DNA of 64,000 nucleotides from Vanessa cardui (Eukaryota; Arthropoda; Insecta; Lepidoptera; Nymphalidae). The stretch spans positions 3,596,001 through 3,660,000 of the forward strand of contig NC_061147.1 in the NCBI RefSeq assembly GCF_905220365.1, written 5' to 3'. Below the pieces are notes generated by a model. That model ran no database searches. It worked only from the letters and a program-made list of their open reading frames with translations, and was not told the DNA's origin. Both the position numbers and the translations under genes were made by a program. Position 1 is the first letter of the stretch, and each line of letters begins with the position of its first letter. Shown here piece by piece: positions 45,898-57,612 of the stretch.

Positions 45898-46165
45898 GGG
45901 CCGAGATGGCACATTGGTTAGAACGCGTCTATCTTAATCGATGATTGCCGGTTCAAACCCAGGCAAGCACCACTGAATTTTCATGTTTCATTTTTGTTTA
46001 TAATTCATCTCGTGCTCGGCGGTGAAGGAAAACATCGCGAGGAAACCGGCATATGTCTAATTTTAACGAAAATCTGTCATATGGTTGGTGGAATATACTC
46101 CAAACCCTCTCCTCAAAGGGACAGGATACATTAGTCCAGCAGTGCGAAATTTACAGGCTGTGACT
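45898..46165 (+). repeat. TS1 SINE
   Basis: GCCGAGATGGCACATTGGTTA head, CGGTTCAAACCCAGG B-box, deletion around the CATATGGTTGGTGG segment. Confidence 0.87.
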
Positions 46166-46584
46166 ACTGCACTGCTTTGATTAAGAACTCTCCTACGAGT
46201 ATACGTATATGAAACTTTGATTTTAAAAGATGTTGTAGATTTTATGCTGATTAGAAATGTAGACTTTCTATTAATACGAGGAGATTGAAACTACCTTTTT
46301 TATAATGAAATAAAGTTTTGAACTACATTCGTAGTTGTACATACGAACACCAACGAATTCTTGCTCCATTCTCTTTGAACCACAGAATCGCATTCTGGAA
46401 ACTTCGAAACGTGGATTTATCAAAAGTTCTAGCGTTCGAGTCCAATTGACTACAGAAACTAAATGAGTTTTAAATTTTGTAGATACTGGATCATAATTGA
46501 CTTTTAAGTGATTTTTTTTTTCACAGAAATAGAATATCGTAATCTCACCCCAAACTATGAGTTGTAGTGTGTAAAAGAAAGTGT

Positions 46585-46760
46585 CAGTCTGTGAGTTCTG
46601 ATAAAGTTGCTAGTCCGTAAATGCTGCTGGGTTGAGGTCTCCCTTTGAGACGTTTGGTGATAATTCTACAATGCTGCTCCAATGCGTTGGATACATATGT
46701 ACAAAATTACTTTGAAATTAGACATGTAAGTTTCCTCCCAGTTCTAAATGAATTGAACAC
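46585..46760 (-). repeat. TS1 SINE remnant, strongly diverged
   Basis: CTGCTGGGTTGAGGTCTCCC, TGCTGCTCCAATGCGTTGGA and a trace of TTTCCTCCCAGTTC occur in family order; the head is missing. Confidence 0.65.
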
Positions 46761-46792
46761 AAATTATGATATGATATGATATATAGACAATG

Positions 46793-46835
46793 GCCTGATG
46801 GAATTCTAAATTTGAAATCGGAATTAACGTAATAG
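46793..46835 (+). repeat. Unclassified dispersed repeat, copy 2
   Basis: CTGATGGAATTCTAAATTTG then GGAATTAAC; preceded by an ATATG microsatellite. Confidence 0.6.
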
Positions 46836-47136
46836 TAAATTAACGACAATATTCTTGGTTTTATAGTTGACGTCGAATTAATTAACCATTTAAAGATGCA
46901 GTGCAGGTCTGCAGTGACCATTTACCATCTCGTAGAATATTTACGGTTTAGTTTAAATGTTAAATAAAAAAGTAGAATAGTTATCAAAATGTCGGAGTAA
47001 ATAATTTCTCAGTGTGAACTACACTTAAGGTGAACAATAAATTCCGAGAGGTGTTTTTGCGATACAATTTCCCGTGTCCAACAAACTACTAGTAGTATGA
47101 TGATTTTTATTTTTCCTATTAAAACACGTGTATCTT

Positions 47137-47174
47137 TATGTATGTATGTATGTATATATGTATGTATGTATGTA
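47137..47174 (+). repeat. TATG microsatellite
   Basis: TATG repeats directly left of the PA copy at 47175. Confidence 0.9.
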
Positions 47175-47467
47175 ATTTTTTTATGGTATACGTTGGCGGA
47201 CGAGCATATGGGCCACCTGATGGTAAGTGGTCACCATCACACATAGACAATGACGCTGTAAGAAATATTAACTATTCTTTACATCAGCAATGTGCCACCA
47301 ACGTTGGGAACTAAGATGTTATCTCCCTTGTGCCTGTAGTTACACTGGCTCACTCACCCTTCAAACCGGAACACAACAATACTGAGTACTGTTATTTGGC
47401 GGTAGAATAACTGATTAGTGGGTTGTACTAACCAGATGGGCTTGCACAAAGCCCTACCACCAAGTAA
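47175..47467 (-). repeat. PA repeat, full length
   Basis: Begins beside a TATG microsatellite (47137-47174), then TTTTTTTATGGTATACGTTG and the full body. Confidence 0.92.
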
Positions 47468-47519
47468 AAAAAATTAAAATATACCTTGTGTGGAACAGAC
47501 GATACTAACTCCAGGCCCC

Positions 47520-47645
47520 TTTATCTATATTCGTATAGTAAATGCGAAAGAAAGTCTGTATGTTCGTATCTGTCTGTTACGATTTCACGGCTAATCCATT
47601 TAACCGAATTTGATGACGTTTAGTATGAAGCTTAAATTTCAAGGA
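47520..47645 (+). repeat. Fragment of the third Helitron-like family
   Basis: Shows ATTCGTATAGTAAATGCGAA, GTCTGTTACGATTTCACGGC and CCGAATTTGATGACGTTTAG in family order; the 3' half is absent. Confidence 0.62.
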
Positions 47646-47735
47646 ACAACAGTTATTTGTACCTAAAACAATAATGTACATAAAACAAACATGCCTTGCA
47701 TTAGAATCTTATTATTTTTAACTGTATTTTTTTTA

Positions 47736-47791
47736 AGTATGTATGTATGTACGTATTTATGTGTGTATGTATGTATGTATGTATGTATGTA

Positions 47792-47828
<37 letters not shown>
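47736..47828 (+). repeat. ATGT and GT microsatellite
   Basis: Compound run of ATGT units followed by GT units. Open frames through it are artefacts. Confidence 0.95.
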
Positions 47829-47831
<3 letters not shown>

Positions 47832-48250
47832 GATACACCTATTAACGATCATTCCAATATATCTGTCATTTATTCGACATATTCAACAATAATAAAAGTA
47901 AAATAAATAATGAATAAAAAAAAAACAATAATGAAATCAGTAAACGACTAATGAATGAAAAACATTACGTCATATTTTATGTTTTGAAAGAACTTTAAAA
48001 ATAAATCACAAAGTCATTCGTTCGGTTTCCATTCAATTCGTTCAAATATTGTTTCATCGTTCCATTCCGTGACTAGTAATGAACAGTTACAAGAAAACTT
48101 AATTACGCGACGATGTTTCTATTCCTGAGAAAAAGTAATTTTGTGTAAAAACGTCATAGATGGACTTCAAACACACACAAGTACAGAATTAGAATTATTC
48201 TGCATGTGTGTGACGTTTGTTTTTGAAATATATCTTAGTGTATGTGAGAT

Positions 48251-48565
48251 GGAGTCGAGATGGCCCAGTGGTTAGAACGCGTGCATCTTAACCGATGACT
48301 GCGGGTTCAAACCCAGGCAGGCACCGCTGATTCATGTGCTAAATTTGTCCTTATAATTCATCTCGTGCTCAGCGGTGAAGGAAAACATCGTGAGGAAACC
48401 TCCATGTGACAAATTTCATAGAAATTCTGCCACATGTGTATTCCACCAACCCGCATTGGAACAGGGTGGTGGAATATGTTCCAAAAACCTTCTCCTCAAA
48501 CGGAGAGGAGGCCTTTAGCCCAGCAGTGGTAATTTACAGGCTGTTGTTGTTGTTGTTGTTATTGT
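48251..48565 (+). repeat. TS1 SINE with target duplication
   Basis: Full length with intact A- and B-box-like segments and a TTG-repeat tail. TGTATGTGAGAT flanks it at 48239-48250 and 48566-48577. Confidence 0.93.
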
Positions 48566-48762
48566 TGTATGTGAGATTACTAATATTAATGAATAAAACG
48601 CAGATTGTATTTGTTAGTTTATATGAAGTAGCGTCCTTTTGTGAGTGAACTGATTTATACCACAAATATAGATTATATTGGAAGACATTGATGTATCGAA
48701 GGCTATATGCGAGGACATATTTCTTATAAATTATTATAAATATAAAGTAATATAAAATGAGT

Positions 48763-49070
48763 GCAGATATGGCCCAGTGATTAGAACGCGTGCATCTTAA
48801 TCGATGATTGCTGGTTCAAACCCAGGCAAGCACCACTATATATATATATGTGCTTAATTTGTGTTTATAATTCATCTCGTGCTCGGCAGTGAAGGAAAAG
48901 ATTGTGAGGAAACCTGCATTGGTTGATAATTACATCGAAATTCTGCCACATGTGCATTCCACCAACCCGCATTGGAACAGCGTGGTGGAATATGTTGCAA
49001 ACCCTGTCCTTAATGGAAGAGGAGTCCTTATCTCAGCAGTGGGAAATGTACAGGTTGTTACTTTACTTTA
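48763..49070 (+). repeat. TS1 SINE
   Basis: Full length, starting about 190 bp right of the preceding copy in the same orientation. It has a TA insertion after the head and a CTTTAC-type tail rather than TTG. Confidence 0.9.
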
Positions 49071-49944
49071 AAATAATATACTGTAACTAATTACTAGGAA
49101 TTGCTTAAAAAAATTACCAAGTTCCTATCGTTAAGACGAAATTATCCTAGATTTATACTGCCAAGTTGATTTAGTTATTAGATCTTATAGCTACAAATAA
49201 ACCCGGTGTGTAAACACGGTTTGGTTTACACAATAAATTAAACTAAGATAGAGTTTTCTTTCGAGAAAGTAATCTCATTTCAAAGTTTGGAAGTTGCATG
49301 GGTATTCCACGCACACATTTGTGGTTTATAAGTAAACTTTTTATTGCAGAAATGTTTGTTGTATTATATATTTAAAAAAAAGTTATATTTTTTTTATAGA
49401 AAAATGCTGAGGTCCAATAAAAATGCCTACCTCATATATATATTTACAGCTTTTATTAGTGCCTGTGGGTTGGAATATTTCTGGATGACACGGTCCATTT
49501 ATATCCGCTTGGTTCAACGTTTAGCCCGATTTGAATTGCAAACACAAATATGCACTTGAAAACCAAATAGTGTGTCGCGATCTGAACCCGCGACCTTAAG
49601 ATTGCGTTCTATTGTATCTCTGCATTACATATACATATTTACATAATTTACCGCTAAGCAATACTTTATACTGTTGGCTTCCAATTTGAATATCGAAAGG
49701 ACCAATGTATTTATTGGTAAAAGTGCTACAATATTTTAGTCACCGAGGTGGCGCATTGGCGATTGGGATAGTTAATCTAATATGAGAAATGCAAAAGTAA
49801 TGTTGTCTGTTCACGGCCTCACTTTCAAGACAGATCAATAAGCCGAATTTGATGAAAATTATTTTAAAGCAAACTTGAGCCCCGGGCAAGGAATTAGGAT
49901 TTTTCTTTACTTTTTACGCCTAACTTTCTACAGTATGTACAGCC

Positions 49945-50145
49945 TTTAATTTTCTCTTCGATGGGTTAAGGCCTCCTCTCCCTTTGTAGAAAAGGTGAGG
50001 AACATATTCCACGCAGCTCCAATGCGGATTGGTGGATTTACATTTGGCACAATTTCGTTGAAATGTAGGTTACAATGTTTTCCTTTACCGAGTACGATTA
50101 TGAATTATTAACACAAATTAAGCAAATGAAAATTCATTGATTTAA
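49945..50145 (-). repeat. TS1 SINE, diverged
   Basis: AAGGCCTCCTCTCCCTTTGT and GCTCCAATGCGGATTGGTGG in reverse; the head is lost. Confidence 0.75.
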
Positions 50146-50871
50146 CATCTAACAACTTACCCCCAAAGGATTGGAGTCGCGGGTAACACCTAGAATTATA
50201 TTTGGCGACTATTTACCATATAATGTACTATGTAATATATACTCATTTGCCAACTCACGTATTTCAAATTATTCAGGCTTACATCAATAGTCACAATTCA
50301 TAGCAAATATAATTACATAGTATATCATTATATAGTAATCAAAGTCGTTTCTAATTTTAATGATACCTGATCCCAAAATGGTCCCAAAAGAAAGAATGAC
50401 AGACAGACATAGATTTACTTTCAAATTTATAATATTAGTATAGTAGATATTTAATGTTTACTAAAAATATTTGTAGCAATATCTACAGTAATAGGAGAGT
50501 AGTTTCATAAATTTTGCGTATGTTTTATATTAAGCTACGAAGCGTAAGAATTCAAGATGGGAAACATAATTTGCTATATATTGTCGTTTGCAGTTAGTTT
50601 TTTGTGAATACAGCGTAGGTAGGTGAAGTCAAACGGAGCGTGAAATCGTCGAGGCGAGCACTCCGAATAACGAGGTCCAATTTTGAGACAAGGTTAAACC
50701 TGATCTAAGAATATGATTCCGTATTTATTCGATTGGTGAATCAATTCTGATGATGTTTTCTATAGAAATCTGAAATAATGAGTTTTTATATTTGCCGTCT
50801 CATATTGAATTTAATTGTAAAAAATACAATTCAATATAAGATTATACAGAAGATTAAAACAACAACAACAA

Positions 50872-50985
50872 TCAACAACAGCCTGTAAATTCCCACTGCT
50901 GGGCTAAAGGCCTCCTCTCCTTTTGAGGAGAAGGCTTGGAACATATTCCACCACGCTGTTCCAATGCGTGTTGGTGGAAAGACTA
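50872..50985 (-). repeat. TS1 SINE, 3' end only
   Basis: CAACAGCCTGTAAATTCCCA to GCGTGTTGGTGGAA; truncated there. Confidence 0.85.
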
Positions 50986-51254
50986 AAAGATTAAAAGCAT
51001 GAATTTAATTAGTTCGCTCGAGTTTCAAGGTGTTGGTTGTCATGTGTAAGAAAAAAAGTAGCCTATGTCCATTCTTGGAGTTCAAGTTTTCATCATATCA
51101 AATTTCATCAAATTTGGTTCACCGGGTTGAATGTGAAAGAGCGACAGATAATGTCCATTATCATGGCTCCGCTACTTAACTTTATCGAACTTATTATAAT
51201 CACCAAAATTAAAGATGTACCTACCTTCTCTGTAATTTGACACAATATTACTCA

Positions 51255-51395
51255 CACTCCAGGGCGGCTGGAAGAGATCTCTCATAGATATAAGCTTTCC
51301 TATGTATCACTTTGTTTCTTTGTTATTCTTTTTTTTTCTGTGTTACTTGTTTTTGGTACATGAATAAATAAAATAAAAATAAATAAATAAAATAT
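51255..51395 (+). mobile_element. LINE-type 3' end with AAATAAAT tail
   Basis: GGCGGCTGGAAGAGATCTCT, TTTGTTATTCTTTTTTTTTC and TTGTTTTTGGTACATGAATA precede an AAATAAAT tail (51363-51395). The layout is that of a non-LTR element 3' UTR; no coding part is present. Confidence 0.6.
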
Positions 51396-51639
51396 AATTG
51401 TGCCGTAATGTGCTCAACATGTGCTTGCCGTGAGCAAATGTTTAAAAAATAAGGATTTTATATCACAAAGTAAAAACAAAATGACTGTTTCTTTTAAGTC
51501 AACATTTGCGAAAGAGAATACATGTGCCAAAATTTGCCGAGGATGAGCTATTACGTGCAGTATGAAAAAATAAAATTGCTTGAAAATACTATATTACACA
51601 CTATGAGGCGAGCTGAGCTACATCATACCACGTGTAAAA

Positions 51640-51718
51640 TTGCAATCCGAGCCGTCTGATATCGTAACGGACATCGCCAGATAGACAGACACATTCACAT
51701 TTATAATATTAATATAGA
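51640..51718 (-). repeat. 5' fragment of the third Helitron-like family
   Basis: The reverse complement opens CATCTATATTAATATTATAA followed by GTCTGTCTATCTGG. A second reverse fragment (AAATTTCATCAAATTTGGTT and its surroundings) is at 51040-51130. Confidence 0.55.
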
Positions 51719-52114
51719 TGATAATAATATATATACAAATTTAATTTGTTAACTTTGTAATTTTAAGTTTATTTTTCAGCATGTATGTTTTAGGGAACCC
51801 TAAGCAAGTGGACGAAATAACTTCAGTCATCCGCACGCCCCTGACTCCAACACACGCTTTCCGCTCGACCCTTCGTTCTAGAATTTATCTTTTATGTATC
51901 AACACATACATACATATTTTCTTTACTAGTTTCGTTAATTGTGACGTGAATTATTTTTTACAAAGAAATAATAATATTTTAGTATTTGATGAATTTGTAT
52001 TTTGAAAGTCAAATGAAATATTCTCGTATATTTTTGTAATTTAATTTAATACTTTTTTAAATATTAAGAAAGAGTAACTCTAGCAAACACTATTTTGAGA
52101 TCCTTAAAAGAATG

Positions 52115-52300
52115 GGGGCTCAAATGCGACCGTTAATTTTTTGTGCTTAATTTGTAGTTATAAATCACTACAGAGTTAAAGGAAAAAGGTTGTCAGGAAA
52201 CCTGCATTTGTCAAAAGTACACCCATACTTCAAAGGCGTTGAGGAAAAAGCCTCAAATCTCATACAGAGAAGAGGCCTTTGTACAGTATTGGGACTTTGA
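52115..52300 (+). repeat. TS1 SINE remnant
   Basis: Traces such as GTGCTTAATTTGTAGTTATA and AGGAAACCTGCATTTGTCAA; otherwise decayed. Confidence 0.6.
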
Positions 52301-52874
52301 GCAAGAAATGTCATGCTCGAAGTCTCAGATCAAATCCACAGATTCCAAGTGAAAATCTGTTCTAGCGTTTCAGTTAATTCAGCTTGAAAACACTCTTAAA
52401 CATCAAAGTGTAATCTGAGATATGCTAAATATGTTCAGTAATTCTTAGCTGGAAAATTAAATGAAGTTATTTTCAGTGAAATAACTCGACGGTAAACACA
52501 TTATGCAAAACGTATGATCCAAACACCGCCATATTTGTTTTGTGCCGCTTTAATTTAATATTACGGTACGAAATTTTATAAAACTAATTATATATTATAT
52601 TGTTCTGTTTGCTCATATGTTAAGCAAATAAAGTATATTTATGAACATGTAATATATTAAAAAGTAAGTGTATTTTTTTTGTATAGTCTTCTTTTTCGTC
52701 TCGCTGGCGTTTTACAGATCGATCGTCAGTTGTTTTATTTCTAAGGGCTCAAGCTTGTATCATATGATTTTCAATGGCATAAGGTTCAGTGGTTTAGCCT
52801 TAAATAGGTATACTACATACAGACAGAAAGAGATAGATAATCGTGACGGGGGCACGCGCTAAGCGATCTTTTTG

Positions 52875-53075
52875 CACAGACATCGTCGCTGTAACTCGTA
52901 AGAAATATTAGCCATTCCTTACAACGTCAATGCGCTTCTAATCTTGAGAACTGAGATCCCCTTTTGTACCCATCATTACAATGGCTTACTCATCTTTTTA
53001 ACTGAAACACAACAATAATAACTGTAGGACCGTAGATTATCCGATGATCGTCCTAGCTGGGCTAGCACAAAATTC
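52875..53075 (-). repeat. PA repeat, old copy
   Basis: CTGTAACTCGTAAGAAATAT, AACGTCAATGCGCTTCTAAT and ACTGAAACACAACAATAATA. Both ends are worn. Confidence 0.72.
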
Positions 53076-53392
53076 ATTACAAATAAATACAATAAATTTG
53101 AAAGACGTGTTGGTCCAGAAAAGCTTTCGAAAGTTTTCGCTGATGCATGGTCTAGCTTCGTCTACACCACTCCATCCTCGGCAAGTTTCAGTGCAGTCAG
53201 AATATGGAGTCACGATAAATTTTGAATCTGATCGGACCAGCGGTTCGACTGCCTTTGATTTTCCCCTACTACAACCAGTTTATTAATAATAGAATATAAG
53301 TACAATATAAGTACTATTGAAAAATGACGGATCGAAGTTTGATTAAAGTTTTCGGATCTTATATTATCCTTGAGGAGATATTTCTGTCTTTT

Positions 53393-53615
53393 ACTTGGTG
53401 GTAGGTCTTTGTGCAAGCCCGTCTGGGTAGGTACCACCAACTCATCAGTTATTCTACCGCCAAATAACAGTACTCAGTATTGTTGTGTTCCAGTTTGTGA
53501 GTGAGCCAGTGTAACTACAGGCACAAAGGACATAACATCTTAGTTCCCAAGGCGATGGTGATCACTTACCATCAGGTGGCCATATGTTCCTTCGCCAACC
53601 TATACCATAAAAATA
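53393..53615 (+). repeat. PA repeat, forward
   Basis: ACTTGGTGGTAGGTCTTTGT to AACCTATACCATAAAAA, with about 60 bp of the middle deleted. Confidence 0.9.
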
Positions 53616-54154
53616 CCAATTTTTATGGTCAAAGGAGAAACCTAGTGTTTCCTTAGCAAAGGTATGGACAAAACGACATAAGTAGCCATATATTTTGAAG
53701 GTTTAATTATTCACAGCTCCAAGTAACCGCAGTTCTCATATTTGGTATTCATTTCAACTTTATACCTTTACACGTTGCCGAGAAAAAGGGACTCACAAAC
53801 AGACAAGTTGCAAACATATTTACTATCAAAGGGTTCTTTTATTATCCTTTCGAGGTACGGAACACTAACAAACTTACTTCTGCATTAATAATATTATTTA
53901 GTATATAAATAATTTCAACCATGCTTAAATTTTGCTTATTAATTTTGAAAGACCTTTGTATATAATTCGTATTCAAACAAATATGAACTGAAGCTGGAAT
54001 GTTTGAAATAGTTGTCTATTTCTGTCCGTAATAAAGTTGAACTTTGTTTTAATATCGCAACTAAATGTTAAATAGCATTATTTATCTATTCAAATAATCT
54101 TTGAAAGGTAGAATGAAAACGTTTTGCATTTTACCGTTGAATTATATATGAATA

Positions 54155-54397
54155 ACTAGCGATCCGCCCGGCTTCGAACGAGTGCAATACTGATACGAAA
54201 TATACTACAGAATTTGTTTATTTACGACATCATATGACAAACTTCTAAAATTGTTAGCGTTTCTTTAGTATATTGACCATGTATTATATACAAAAAACTT
54301 TATCTCGAATCACTCTATCAGAAGTTTCAAAGATTTAAGCATAAAGAGGGATATAAGGACAAAGAAAGCGACATTGTTTTATACTATGTAGTGATGG
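54155..54397 (-). mobile_element. Helitron-like element, second family
   Basis: Read in reverse it runs from GTATAAAACAATGTCGCTTT to CCGGGCGGATCGCTAG, keeping the CTAG end (54156-54159) and the GC-rich stem before it. Confidence 0.76.
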
Positions 54398-54424
54398 TTT
54401 TATTACGGTCTATAAATTTATAAT

Positions 54425-54640
54425 AATTATTATTGGACAATATCACATACATTACTCCGACCTCAATGTAAGTAATTAAAGCACTTGTGTTATGGAAAAT
54501 CAGAAGTAACGACGGTACCACGAACACCCAGACACAAGGCCACATAGAAAACTAATGAACTTTTCTACTCGGCCGGTAATCGAACCTGGGACCTCGGAGT
54601 TACGTACCCATGAAAACCAGTGTACACATACAAATCACTT
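54425..54640 (-). repeat. TS2 SINE, diverged
   Basis: Reverse copy with AGAAGTAACGACGGTACCAC and CCGGTAATCGAACCTGGGAC. Confidence 0.86.
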
Positions 54641-54805
54641 AAATGTACTAAATATACATAGGAGGGATGTAGGCGTTATTTCATCTCGTGGGCGTTGGTC
54701 CGCTTGTTTACAGCGCGTTTTGATTTCAAACGTAGTTTTTATTAACGGTAAAAATATACTAACGTTAGATCCCTTTATAATAAATATATCTTGCATTTTT
54801 TTTTA

Positions 54806-55065
54806 AACGAGCCGATCTGGCTTAGTAGTTAGAACGCATGCATCTTTACCGATTATTGCGGGTTAAAACCCAGGTAAGCACCGCTGGATATTCATGTGCT
54901 TAATTTATTTGTAATTCATCTCGTGCTCGGCGGTGAAGGAAATCATCGTGAGGAAACCAGCATTGTCTAATTTCATAGAAATTCTGCCCCACGTGTATTC
55001 CACCCCATATTGGAACAGCGTGGTGGAACCTTCTTAAAGGGAGAGGAAGCCTTAGGCCTTGGGAA
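54806..55065 (+). repeat. TS1 SINE
   Basis: Head GAGCCGATCTGGCTTAG, body and a shortened 3' part ending near CCTTAGGC. Confidence 0.85.
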
Positions 55066-55086
55066 CTTCGATATAATGTCAATCTT

Positions 55087-55172
55087 CAAACCGAAACAGA
55101 ACAATAATAAGTACCACTGTTTGGTATGAGTTCGTGACCTAAACGGACTTGCACGAAACCCGAACACCGAGT
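55087..55172 (-). repeat. PA repeat 5' part
   Basis: AAACCGAAACAGAACAATAA and GGACTTGCACGAAACCC; it sits between a TS1 SINE and the next PA copy. Confidence 0.65.
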
Positions 55173-55185
55173 ATCACAAGATGTT

Positions 55186-55405
55186 TTTTTTATCGTATAG
55201 GTTGGCGGACGAGCATATGGGCCACCTGATAGCAAGTGGTCACCATCACCCATAAACAATGACGCTGTAAGAAATATTAACTATTCTGTACATCGTCAAT
55301 GTGCCACCAACCTTGGGAACTAAGATGTTATGTCCCTTTTAGTTAAACTGGTTAGGAACACAACAATACTGAGTACTGTTATTTAGTGGTAGAATAACTG
55401 ATGAG
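55186..55405 (-). repeat. PA repeat, truncated
   Basis: T run, TATCGTATAGGTTGGCGGAC and the body up to GGTAGAATAACTGATGAG, with small deletions. Confidence 0.88.
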
Positions 55406-55695
55406 TTCTTGATGTTTTTTGTTTGGAAAATGATGTTTTCTTATGATAAATGACAAATGTCCATCCCTGCGGGAAAGAACGCTGGTATATTTATAAACAG
55501 CAATAAGTACAACCATGGGGGAAGTTATTTCAGACATCAAATTGTACTTTGCAAACTAGTTACAGTTTCAGCTCTAATATTGAGTAAGTTAGTTGTTTAC
55601 TTTTAAAACTAAGTTTGACATGTGACTATGTCATTCGTAATATAATGTTTCGTGCAGTGACATTATTGTGTTGAATGCAAGTCTGAGTAACACGT

Positions 55696-55731
55696 TCAAT
55701 ACGGGGCGAGGTCTAACACGCCTCGTATGTT
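55696..55731. repeat. Imperfect GC-rich hairpin
   Basis: ATACGGGGCG and CGCCTCGTAT pair at nine of ten positions around a loop of about 10 bases, close to the left end of the TTA MITE. Confidence 0.6.
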
Positions 55732-55795
55732 TCCATTGCCGTGCGGCTAAGAAAAACAGATTTCTCTGTAGTGCGAAGGCCGTAACGTCTATTTA

Positions 55796-55980
55796 GAACT
55801 AGAGCGCACTGGTAACTTTTGTCACGGTGACTGTTTCGTCACTGTGTCGTCACATGAATATGTATGGAGGTGCGCGCAAATTACGACGTGACATTTGTGT
55901 CTTCATCTGTACATATTCACGGACTTGACAAGAGTGACGAAACAGTCATCGTGACAAAAGTTACCAGTGCGCGCTAGTTC
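55796..55980. mobile_element. Long-TIR MITE with TTA target duplication
   Basis: Terminal inverted repeats of about 45-50 bp begin GAACTAG and contain GCGCACTGGTAACTTTTGTC in both arms, with few mismatches. The loop of about 90 bp has no coding potential. TTA is found directly on both sides (55793-55795 and 55981-55983). A 3-bp TTA duplication fits the PIF/Harbinger superfamily; this assignment is an inference. Confidence 0.85.
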
Positions 55981-56221
55981 TTAATGTATGGTAGGAAAGT
56001 GATAAATATATGTGTATGATGGCTATTGAAAAAATTATCCTAATGCTATGGTAACGACTTAATACGGGGTTTCTTTGACCATGTGCCGCACACAAGCATC
56101 ACATCGTATCTTGGGATCTTAAAAGTTACGGGTTCTAATAAGCGTCGTACAGGTATTATGATAGTTTTCATACGAGGTCTTCAACGAACCGCAGGAATGG
56201 ACAATAAATAAAAATAAATAT

Positions 56222-56305
56222 CGGTATTTTTTTTTATAATAAGTAGGTGACCGGCAAGTGGGGTACCTGATGGTAAGTGCTCACCACCGCAAGTGGGCCT
56301 ATTTG
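56222..56305 (-). repeat. PA-type 3' end only
   Basis: T run, TAAGTAGGTGACCGGCAAGT, TACCTGATGGTAAGTGCTCA; this is the shared LINE/PA 3' end without the rest. Confidence 0.65.
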
Positions 56306-57021
56306 CTCCTCCACCTACACATACTAGTATATCACAAAAAAGTTGTTATTAGAAAAAATCTCCAACTACTTCTGACACTGAACAAGATCAACTCTGAAAA
56401 CACCGAATTTCATACAGTTTCACTCACTCAGACTCAGTTATTCATGAGTTCTAAACTTTACTCAGATTTATTTTGGCTCTTAAAAATGTTCAACATACGA
56501 GCCTACTTTATCGACATACAAATAATAACTCAATTTTATTAAGCAATTTCGCTTCAAAATATAATATAATATTATTTAAAATATATATTGTCTTAATTAC
56601 GTTATTTTGTTCCTGAGAGGTATATCCTGGTTCATGGCAGTTTCATTGTCTTGAAGTATATTAATTAGCGATACAAGATGATTGGATTATGTGTACATAT
56701 ATATTTCAAGTGAGCTGATATTGGATTAGGCATCAGGATTTTATTTCACAATAGAATTGAATTCCAAAGATATTATCTCATACGTCATAAGGAGATGTAC
56801 AATTTGTTATTACTTAAACCTGTTATTACTTAGACATATTCCCTAGATCTCTTATTGAACGTGATTATTTGGCGTTGGTACTATGCACATCTTCACCCCC
56901 GCTGTAAACATCAAGAGAGCAGGACTCTACGAGTGGAGGCTCTTAGAGCTTGCCCTAGTGAGTCTCACTTCATATGGAAAGGCCTAAATGAGTTTTTACG
57001 GTGAAAAGTTATAGGGTAGTG

Positions 57022-57048
57022 TGTACTTGTGTACTGTACACAAGTACA
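57022..57048. repeat. Perfect 13-bp palindrome with one-base centre
   Basis: TGTACTTGTGTAC, T, GTACACAAGTACA. It is in unannotated upstream DNA, not within a recognised repeat. Confidence 0.9.
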
Positions 57049-57469
57049 GACTCTCGTGGTTTTCCCTGCTCTCGTACTCCAGCAATCCTTTAACGCTTTA
57101 AATTTATATTTCATGCAGGCCCTAGTTTACAATAAAATAAAAAATATGTATTAATATTAAATATTACGTAATAAAATCCACATACAAATCCAATGAGTAG
57201 TATAGTATGTATAAAAATTGTGCAAACAGAGAAGATACTTCAATTCAAGGAAGCGAGCAAATAATCGTAACCCCCGTATATCCCTTAATCTTTTAACATT
57301 TTAATTCGGAAGGTAAAATAAGTAGTCTTCAAAGAACGAACAAACAAATCCTCAGAAAATGTCGACACTCGAAATAATTCGATTTCGTCTTCAAGTAAGA
57401 TAGGACACAAAGTAACGAATAAAAACGGCTTGTTCCAAAGCATTTAGCAAATAAACATTCAATATTATT

Positions 57470-57612
57470 ATCCGGCACAAAGGCCGCTAAATATAGACGT
57501 TTTCGACGCCCACACGATCTGCTTCCGCGATGAGAGCACTTTGGAAAACGCTGAATTTCCCCTTTCCGCTTAAAACTTTTGCACACTGAAGACTTGTTTG
57601 CGTCCGACGCGA
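57470..57612. other. GC-rich non-repeat island
   Basis: On the minus strand GTCGGACGCAAACAAGTCTT is followed by CAGTGTGCAAAAG and a purine-rich segment. Minus-strand 57329-57586 is open for 85 codons but resembles nothing I know. It could be a 5' UTR or promoter of a minus-strand gene. Confidence 0.3.

Noticed and set aside
47691..47906. Plus-strand frame with Tyr-Val-Cys repeats
   Set aside because: It is the ATGT/GT microsatellite translated.
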